A program made the position numbers and the translations under genes. DNA of 30,066 bases, taken from positions 1 to 30,066 of the forward strand of contig CAZOIA010000048.1 in NCBI GenBank assembly GCA_964579675.1, given 5' to 3'. Below are positions 25,527 to 30,066 of this stretch, one piece after another. This DNA comes from CAZOIA01 sp964579675 (GTDB taxonomy: Bacteria; Planctomycetota; Phycisphaerae; UBA1845; PWPN01). Positions within the stretch are counted from its first letter, which is position 1, and every line of letters starts with the position of its first letter. The notes under the pieces were generated by a model. The model was not told the origin of the DNA, did not search any database, and saw nothing but the letters and a program-made list of their open reading frames with translations.

Positions 25527-25555
25527 AGTTTACATCAGACGGATGACGGCGTCAA
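25527..25555 (-). promoter_or_regulatory. Promoter of the 983-aa secreted protein gene
   Basis: On the minus strand TTGACG (25550-25555, 5/6) is followed after 17 nt by TAAACT (25527-25532, 4/6), within a locally AT-rich stretch between thuA-like and the large gene. Predicted initiation is near 25520. Confidence 0.55.
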
Positions 25556-25681
25556 TAGAAAAAGGCGAGAAGTCCAGACGGCACCCCGTCAAACCGGGTA
25601 CTGTCCCGCTCGTTGTAATTCTGTTCGTTTGTGATCGCTGTGAACTTTATAGGGTCGGCAACAACCCTGCCCGATCCGCCT

Positions 25682-26731
25682 TCACCATCCGCCGGCGCTC
25701 ACGCCTTGCGTAGCGCTCGCTCGCCTGATCTTATGATCCGAGGGCTTTATTCCCTTCTTGTGCCTGCCAAGGCCAATGTTACTCGGATCGTACTCACCCA
25801 CGAGATCCGTAATGCTCTTGGCGGAAACCTTGTCTTCCATCCCTGTAGCCCAGTAACAGGCATTGACCAGGAGCCGACGGAAGCCTTCGTTCTTGAGGTC
25901 GCCAGCGTGTCCCATGGTGGTGGCGAACACGCGAGAGGCCTTGCCCTTCTCACCCGTGTATGTCTTGATCCAGGCGATCGGGACCGGCTCCTTGCCGGGT
26001 TTGGGCTCGTCGTCCGGCTTCATGCCCACAAGGACCTGGCCCATGATCAGCGGCTTGCTGTCGCCGCTCAGGGTCGTAATGCCATAAACATCAGAAGGCC
26101 CCCAGATGCCCTTCACACCTCTCACAATGGGATGATTCTCCATACCCTTGGCAATAAGTCCTCGTGTGCTTTCCTTCTGATGGCGACCGTAGTGGTTGAT
26201 CCAGGTCTCGCCCAAGACCTGGCGGCCAAAGCCGCCGTCGAACTCCTTGCTCTGGAAGCTGTACTTGGCATACGTCGTGTGCCTTTTGAAGTTGAAGGCG
26301 TGCGTGGCCGTTCGCAACCCCACGATCGGCTTGCCGGAGTTGACGTAATCTACGATGTGTTTCATCTGCTCGTCGGGGAGATCGCGAAAACGCGTAAAAA
26401 CCACCATCAGGCTGGCGCTCTCAAGGCAGTCTAGGCCAGGGATGTTATCAGGCTGCTGGGGGTTGATCGTGCCGTCGCGCCTGTCGATTGCGAAGAGCAC
26501 GGTGCACCGGAAGCCGTGATGCATGGCCAGGATCTTCGCCAGTTGCGGCATCGATTCCTCGGAACGGTACTCTTCGTCGCCGGTCACGAAAACGACGTGT
26601 TTACCCTTTCCCGGCCCGTCATAACCATCGAAGACAACCCAGGGTTTCTCGGCGTTTACCTGATCACTCAACGAGCAGAACAGGGATACGATCGCCACGC
26701 AAAGCGCAGAAGTATGAGTCACTGTGTACAC
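25682..26731 (-). CDS. Secreted ThuA-like domain protein
   Basis: The N-terminus (MYTVTHTSALCVAIVSLFCSL, cut near NA27) is a signal peptide. The rest is a ThuA-like class I glutamine-amidotransferase-type fold, related to the trehalose-utilisation protein and common in planctomycetes. Visible are KHVVFVTGDEEYRSEESMPQ (44-63), LMVVFTRFRDLPDEQM (108-123), the conserved GLRTATHAFNF (138-148) and late HAGDLKNEGFRRLLVNACYWATGM. No catalytic Cys typical of amidotransferases is obvious, and the function is unknown. It is 349 aa. The start GTG 26731 has AGGGA 8-9 nt upstream, and a second GTG three codons later is possible. It is divergent from the DUF3754 gene. Confidence 0.85.
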   Translation of the reverse strand: MYTVTHTSALCVAIVSLFCSLSDQVNAEKPWVVFDGYDGPGKGKHVVFVTGDEEYRSEESMPQLAKILAMHHGFRCTVLFAIDRRDGTINPQQPDNIPGLDCLESASLMVVFTRFRDLPDEQMKHIVDYVNSGKPIVGLRTATHAFNFKRHTTYAKYSFQSKEFDGGFGRQVLGETWINHYGRHQKESTRGLIAKGMENHPIVRGVKGIWGPSDVYGITTLSGDSKPLIMGQVLVGMKPDDEPKPGKEPVPIAWIKTYTGEKGKASRVFATTMGHAGDLKNEGFRRLLVNACYWATGMEDKVSAKSITDLVGEYDPSNIGLGRHKKGIKPSDHKIRRASATQGVSAGGW

Positions 26732-26905
26732 GTCCGACTTCCCTTGTTTTCACTATGTAATCGTGGGCCGGCCAAGTTCCACACGCACCCCCGGACCCGC
26801 ATCCGGGTTCATGCGCCAGACAGGGTGTTGCCCGTCCTGCGGCGGTGCGATTATAGAGGATCTCTCGTGTGAGGACCACAAGTCGCTCTGGCTGCTGACA
26901 CCGCT

Positions 26906-26911
26906 TATGAT
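26906..26911 (+). promoter_or_regulatory. Candidate -10 for a leaderless DUF3754 transcript
   Basis: TATGAT (5/6 to the -10) ends 6 nt before ATG 26918, so the first transcribed base would be the A of the start codon. No Shine-Dalgarno is present upstream and the -35 region is poor. An alternative further upstream is TTGCCC (26828-26833) with TATAGA (26852-26857, 18-nt spacer), which would give a leader of about 55 nt. Confidence 0.35.
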
Positions 26912-26917
26912 ATCTGC

Positions 26918-28138
26918 ATGGCCGATAGAGGCGTCATCTTGTCGCACGATCCGACGGCGGACACGGAATGCCACCGGCCTGATGATCGCTTCATCCCCGT
27001 CCGGTCGTGTGAGCTGGCGGCGGCGCTGGACGAGGACGCGGGCCGCTTCGGCGTCGCCCCCGGTATTCTCCTGGCCGTCGCCGGGGCCGTGGAAGACGTA
27101 ATCGATCAGGAAGTGTCGGCTTTCGAGCGGGTTTTGGGGGACCGTTATGCCGCCTTCAACCCCGACCGCGACACAGTTCCCCAGGCTGACGTCGGCCAAG
27201 CTCGTACGCCCGAAGGCTACCGTGGGCTGAGTACCCGACTCGACTACCTGCTGACTAAAGCGAATCTCGTCCGGCTGACCGACGAGCAGATCCAGTCTGC
27301 CATCGAGACCGCCAACAGCTTCGGCCTGTGCGTGCGACTTCACGCGGGGCGTCTGGCACATCTGGGCGTTTGGGTCCGCGGGCAGACGAGCACCCGGCGA
27401 GTTGCCCGCACCTGGCGCCATCCACTGCGAGGCCAGGCCCGAGAGCTGACCGTCTATCGCCGGCTGGTGATCGTCACCCGTCTCCAGAAGGACCCGTACG
27501 TCAACCTGAAGCTGTTCAAGGAAATCCCCATCTCTGACATCGAAGCCCTGCTCCCCCATGCCGACGTGCGGATGACCTGGCTCGACCGGCTGAGACTGTT
27601 CGGCGGCGGGGCGGGCATGCTCGGCTCGACCGGCCTCAAGGTCTTTAAGCTTCTCGGGGCCATCGTCTATTGGAGCAGACTGTTGTGGGTCGTGCTCGTG
27701 GGCGCCGCCGTGCTGACCTACCGCGCGATCACCGGCTACCGCCAGGCCCGTACCATGCGCGACTCGCTGCGCACCAAGCATCTGTACTACCAGAACCTCG
27801 ACAACAACGCCGGCGTCATCCACACACTCATCTCGATGATTGCCCAGGAAGAGGTCAAGGAGGCGATCCTGGCGTATTGCTTCTGCCTCGGCGCCGGGGG
27901 CTCGATCTCCTCACCCGCGGACTTAAGGGGCCGCGTCGAATCCTATCTGGCCGAGCGGTTTGCCGTGAAGACCAGCTTTGACGTCGATGATGCCCTCGAG
28001 ACCCTCACCCGTTTCGGCCTGTGGGCCGACCGTCATCGGTTTTGCGTGACGGAACCCGAAAAGGTCGAGCACAAACTTCGCGACCACTGGCAGCAGGGCC
28101 GCTCACTTGGCTATCACCAGAAAAACGCGATTACCTGA
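26918..28138 (+). CDS. DUF3754 (TMEM143-like) membrane protein
   Basis: The 406-aa protein has no signal peptide. The soluble N-terminal half ends in the family stretch NLKLFKEIPISDIEALLPHADVRMTWLDRLRL (196-227, split here into its recognisable parts NLKLFKEIP and DIEALLPHADVRM). Two hydrophobic segments follow (about 229-250 and 253-272). The second family signature YYQNLDNNAGVIHTLI (290-305) then leads into EEVKEAILAYCFCL. These match DUF3754, whose human member is TMEM143; the molecular function is unknown. The start ATG 26918 is the only good one, and no ribosome binding site is visible. The TGA stop directly touches the dispersed repeat at 28139. Confidence 0.85.
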   Translation: MADRGVILSHDPTADTECHRPDDRFIPVRSCELAAALDEDAGRFGVAPGILLAVAGAVEDVIDQEVSAFERVLGDRYAAFNPDRDTVPQADVGQARTPEGYRGLSTRLDYLLTKANLVRLTDEQIQSAIETANSFGLCVRLHAGRLAHLGVWVRGQTSTRRVARTWRHPLRGQARELTVYRRLVIVTRLQKDPYVNLKLFKEIPISDIEALLPHADVRMTWLDRLRLFGGGAGMLGSTGLKVFKLLGAIVYWSRLLWVVLVGAAVLTYRAITGYRQARTMRDSLRTKHLYYQNLDNNAGVIHTLISMIAQEEVKEAILAYCFCLGAGGSISSPADLRGRVESYLAERFAVKTSFDVDDALETLTRFGLWADRHRFCVTEPEKVEHKLRDHWQQGRSLGYHQKNAIT

Positions 28139-28224
28139 CGGGTGCATGACCGTTCCGGCGGGGACCTTCAGGCGGGCAGCGGGGCGGCACCTCGCTTTTC
28201 CGAACCCCGACCGTCAGGGAGGGG
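28139..28224 (-). repeat. Dispersed intergenic repeat, copy B
   Basis: This is the inverted second copy of the element at 21-108 (about 90% identity by eye), beginning at the base after the DUF3754 stop codon. It carries the same core as copy A, read on the minus strand. Two copies 28 kb apart in opposite orientation, with unrelated housekeeping genes between them, argue for a scattered genomic repeat and not the ends of one mobile element. Confidence 0.75.
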
Positions 28225-28273
28225 ACCCAAGGCCTCGTACCGGGCAGTCCGCTTCCTGACGGGCGCGGTTCAG
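28200..28273 (+). repeat. Imperfect hairpin joining repeat copy B to a partial third copy
   Basis: The repeat core at 28200-28221 is complementary at 18 of 22 positions to 28252-28273, a degenerate partial copy in the opposite orientation. The two face each other across 30 nt and could form a large stem-loop just after the DUF3754 gene, perhaps serving as a 3'-end structure. The remaining sequence to 28509 shows nothing I can name. Confidence 0.55.
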
Positions 28274-28509
28274 AAACACCTGGGGGGGCGGCGCCTTCCA
28301 ATAAGCCGCCCAAAGTGTCATGCGCCCTGACCTGAGCGTGGGCCCGCTGTGCAGGATGCCGGCAATGCGGGGCGATTACCGGGATGTTGGATTCGGTGCC
28401 TCTGGCGGCGGAGAAAGCGTGCGCGGTATGATACCGGCCACTGCTTGTGCAGGAGGCTGCCAGGCGCGCGGCGCGAAATCAGCTCTAATCCGGATTATTC
28501 ATGGAGGAA

Positions 28510-28667
28510 TTCACCACGGAGACACAAAGGCCACGGAGAAAAGAGGTTGCGTGAAATCCTGGCGGATCGGTGTTTCGACAGTGTGGTGATGGTTATGTCG
28601 GAACCCGAGTGGTTGATTTCAACTGATTTCTTTGTCTTCTCCGGGCTCTCCGTGACTCCGTGGTGAA
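28510..28667. repeat. Inverted CCACGGAG-type repeat pair
   Basis: The left arm (28510-28542) begins TTCACCACGGAGACAC and contains a second CCACGGAG. The right arm (28627-28667) is the reverse complement type, ending CTCCGTGACTCCGTGGTGAA. The outer 12 nt of the arms are perfectly complementary, and the inner parts match partly. About 85 nt separate the arms. This 'ACCACGGAG' motif is a repeat I recognise as recurring between genes in several bacterial phyla. There is no transposase. It lies upstream of the DUF1579 gene. Confidence 0.65.
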
Positions 28668-28698
28668 GAATCCAGACTAAGCCGAAGGGATGACGAAC

Positions 28699-29382
28699 AT
28701 GAGACTGCGAACCCTGTTGGGTGCCAGCGCTCTTGTCGGGACGACGGTATTCATCTCCAGCGCGGTCTTCTCTTCAGATAAGGGAACCACGACGAGACCG
28801 GCGACGCAAGGGCAGGAGAAGCCCGAGCCCGGCGTTGACACGGAATCACCAATCGAGATGTGGGTCCGATACGCCATGCCGGCCAAGCATCACAGGCTTC
28901 TGAATCAGATGGCCGGCAGTTGGGATACGGTGGCCAGGTACAAGATGAATCCTGACAGTCTCCCGGTGGAATCCGAAGGAACTTGCGAGCGCAAATGGGT
29001 CCTCGACGGCCGGTTTCTGCTCGAAGAGTTCGACGGGGGCGACCTGGCCCTCCCGTTCCGGGGTCTGGCGCTCTACGGCTACGACCGTTTCGAGCAGAAA
29101 TACACCTCCGCATGGGTGGATACCATGAGCACCGCGATCATGACGAACCTGGGCACCTACGACGAGCCGAACAAGGTCGTGAACTTCGCGGGCAGATACG
29201 GCAACCCGTGGACGGGTGTGAAGGCCAAGAGCCGGGGCGTGACCCGGTTCGTGAGCAATGACCGGCACGTGCTCGAGCTTCACGTGCGGGCACCCGACGG
29301 GCGGGAATTCAAGACTCTGGAGATCATTTACACCCGCAGGCCGTCAGAGGAAGAGCAAAAGGTGCCGGCGCGGCGCCCGTGA
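28699..29382 (+). CDS. Secreted DUF1579 family protein
   Basis: The protein begins with a signal peptide (MRLRTLLGASALVGTTVFISSAVFS) and a Thr/Pro/Gln-rich linker. The DUF1579 domain then has the typical HHRLLNQMAGSWDTVARYKM, KWVLDGRFLLEEFDGG, PFRGLALYGYDRFEQKYTSAW and DTMSTAIM segments, ending near residue 215. Members are lipocalin-like beta barrels of unknown function, frequent in planctomycetes. Start ATG 28699 is chosen because AAGGGA lies 8 nt upstream. ATG 28690 (three residues longer) overlaps that site. It is 227 aa and convergent with the oxidoreductase gene. Confidence 0.85.
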   Translation: MRLRTLLGASALVGTTVFISSAVFSSDKGTTTRPATQGQEKPEPGVDTESPIEMWVRYAMPAKHHRLLNQMAGSWDTVARYKMNPDSLPVESEGTCERKWVLDGRFLLEEFDGGDLALPFRGLALYGYDRFEQKYTSAWVDTMSTAIMTNLGTYDEPNKVVNFAGRYGNPWTGVKAKSRGVTRFVSNDRHVLELHVRAPDGREFKTLEIIYTRRPSEEEQKVPARRP

Positions 29383-29464
29383 AAAAGCCTTCCATGAACG
29401 ATAGAGCCGGGGAACTCGAGGTTCCGTACCGGGAAGCCTTGCTGCAGGACGTTGTCCATGTCGT

Positions 29465-30066
29465 TTAGATGGCCGGAGGGATGTACGGATCGCGGTACTG
29501 CCGCAGGAGCAGTTCGTTGGCGGCATGGTCCGGATTCGTGAACCCGGCGTCCGTGAAGCAGAGGTTGCGCTTCGGGTCGAAGTGAATCATTCGGCCCGCG
29601 CGGTAGGCGATGTTGGCCAGGTGGCAGGGAAGCACGGCGAAGTGGCCGGCCTCGATCGGTGCCCGCGGCTCAGCCCGCGATCGGATGCAGCTCACGAAGT
29701 CGTCGAGGTGCGCTGTCGTCAGCGGATCCGCCGCCTGGTTGACCTGGCGCGGGCCCGGTTTGTCGAGCGTTTCGGTCTGATCGGCCAGGCTGGGGAACGC
29801 GGCCACCCGATGCCGATCGACGAACAGCGTGGTCTTGTTGCCGTGGAATTGCATTCCGTAGTGCATCGAGCGGCCTTGCCGGCTGGTGCCGTTGTGTCGA
29901 GGGATCGGCGGGCCCCATGCGGCGTGGCCGTTGCTCAATCGCAGCGAGTACACGTGCGTGAAGCGCCCGGCGAGCTGGGGGTGGCGGCTTTCGTACTCGA
30001 AGATGACCTCCAGCGTGTCGGGCGTTTCCCGGAAGTCGTTGAGGCCGAAGTTCCCCCCGACCGCCA
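29465..30066 (-). CDS. Gfo/Idh/MocA family oxidoreductase, C-terminal part (cut by window edge)
   Basis: The minus-strand frame is open from the stop at 29465 to the window end, about 199 residues, and must start beyond it. The visible part is the C-terminal domain of planctomycete-type NAD(P)-dependent oxidoreductases: GGNFGLNDFRETPDTLEV, YGMQFHGNKTTLFVDRHR, a DDFVSCIRSRAEPRAPIEAGH stretch (DDFVSCIRSR, then PIEAGH) and the closing HFDPKRNLCF...ANELLLRQYRDPY. Such enzymes act on sugars or sugar acids; the substrate cannot be told. The Rossmann domain and any Tat signal lie outside the window. A GTG at 29953 is internal, not the start. Confidence 0.9.
   Translation of the reverse strand, partial: AVGGNFGLNDFRETPDTLEVIFEYESRHPQLAGRFTHVYSLRLSNGHAAWGPPIPRHNGTSRQGRSMHYGMQFHGNKTTLFVDRHRVAAFPSLADQTETLDKPGPRQVNQAADPLTTAHLDDFVSCIRSRAEPRAPIEAGHFAVLPCHLANIAYRAGRMIHFDPKRNLCFTDAGFTNPDHAANELLLRQYRDPYIPPAI

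Noticed and set aside
26753..27823. 356-codon minus-strand frame opposite the DUF3754 gene
   Set aside because: DUF3754 signatures are clear on the plus strand; the antisense product has no recognisable features.
21..28224. The two inverted repeat copies as ends of a 28-kb mobile element
   Set aside because: The interval holds core housekeeping genes and no transposase or integrase; the copies are better explained as a dispersed repeat.

Overview
The window is GC-rich, densely coding bacterial chromosome, most likely from a member of the Planctomycetota (Phycisphaerae-like). This rests on family content: secreted proteins ending in aspartate-rich dockerin/EF-hand-like repeats, a ThuA-like protein, a Gfo/Idh/MocA oxidoreductase fragment, DUF1579 and DUF3754 proteins, and dispersed intergenic repeats. 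The assignment is inferred from family recognition, without any database search.

Region 1 (270-7240, + strand) is a housekeeping cluster: tRNA-Gln(UUG), glmU, prs, rplY/ctc, pth, rpsF, ssb, rplI and dnaB. It joins two gene orders familiar from Bacillus subtilis (gcaD-prs-ctc-spoVC, and rpsF-ssb plus rplI-dnaC). The rpsR gene usually found between ssb and rplI is absent. The tRNA ends only 7 nt before the glmU start codon, and a long hairpin lies just ahead of rplY.

Region 2 (7354-13858) holds a secreted transglutaminase-like/HEAT protein (+). Convergent to it, with zero gap between the stop codons, is a secreted clan GH-A-like glycosidase with a C-terminal dockerin-like tag. Upstream of that on the same strand is araB (ribulokinase). 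Two orphan scraps of dockerin-coding sequence, on opposite strands, lie between the glycosidase and araB.

Region 3 (14825-25169) encodes secreted or lipid-anchored proteins: a PKD-PKD-VWA protein (+), a lipoprotein followed by a yjbQ/UPF0047 gene (-), and two large tandem proteins (950 and 983 aa, -) that alternate 'NxxFE' beta-sandwich modules with IPT/TIG-like domains and end in the same kind of dockerin-like module. Several of these genes have recognisable -35/-10 promoters, and there are two hairpin terminators.

Region 4 (25682-30066) has a ThuA-like secreted protein (-), a DUF3754 membrane protein (+), a 550-nt repeat-rich intergenic region, a secreted DUF1579 protein (+) and the C-terminal end of a Gfo/Idh/MocA oxidoreductase (-, cut by the window edge).

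The most interesting theme is the Cys-containing dockerin-like C-terminal tag. It is present on three secreted proteins and as two orphan fragments within about 16 kb, which suggests a surface-assembly or protein-sorting system not defined by this window. A second theme is unusual translation initiation: a tRNA-derived leader for glmU and two candidate leaderless genes. No CRISPR array, insertion sequence, prophage or rRNA gene was seen.
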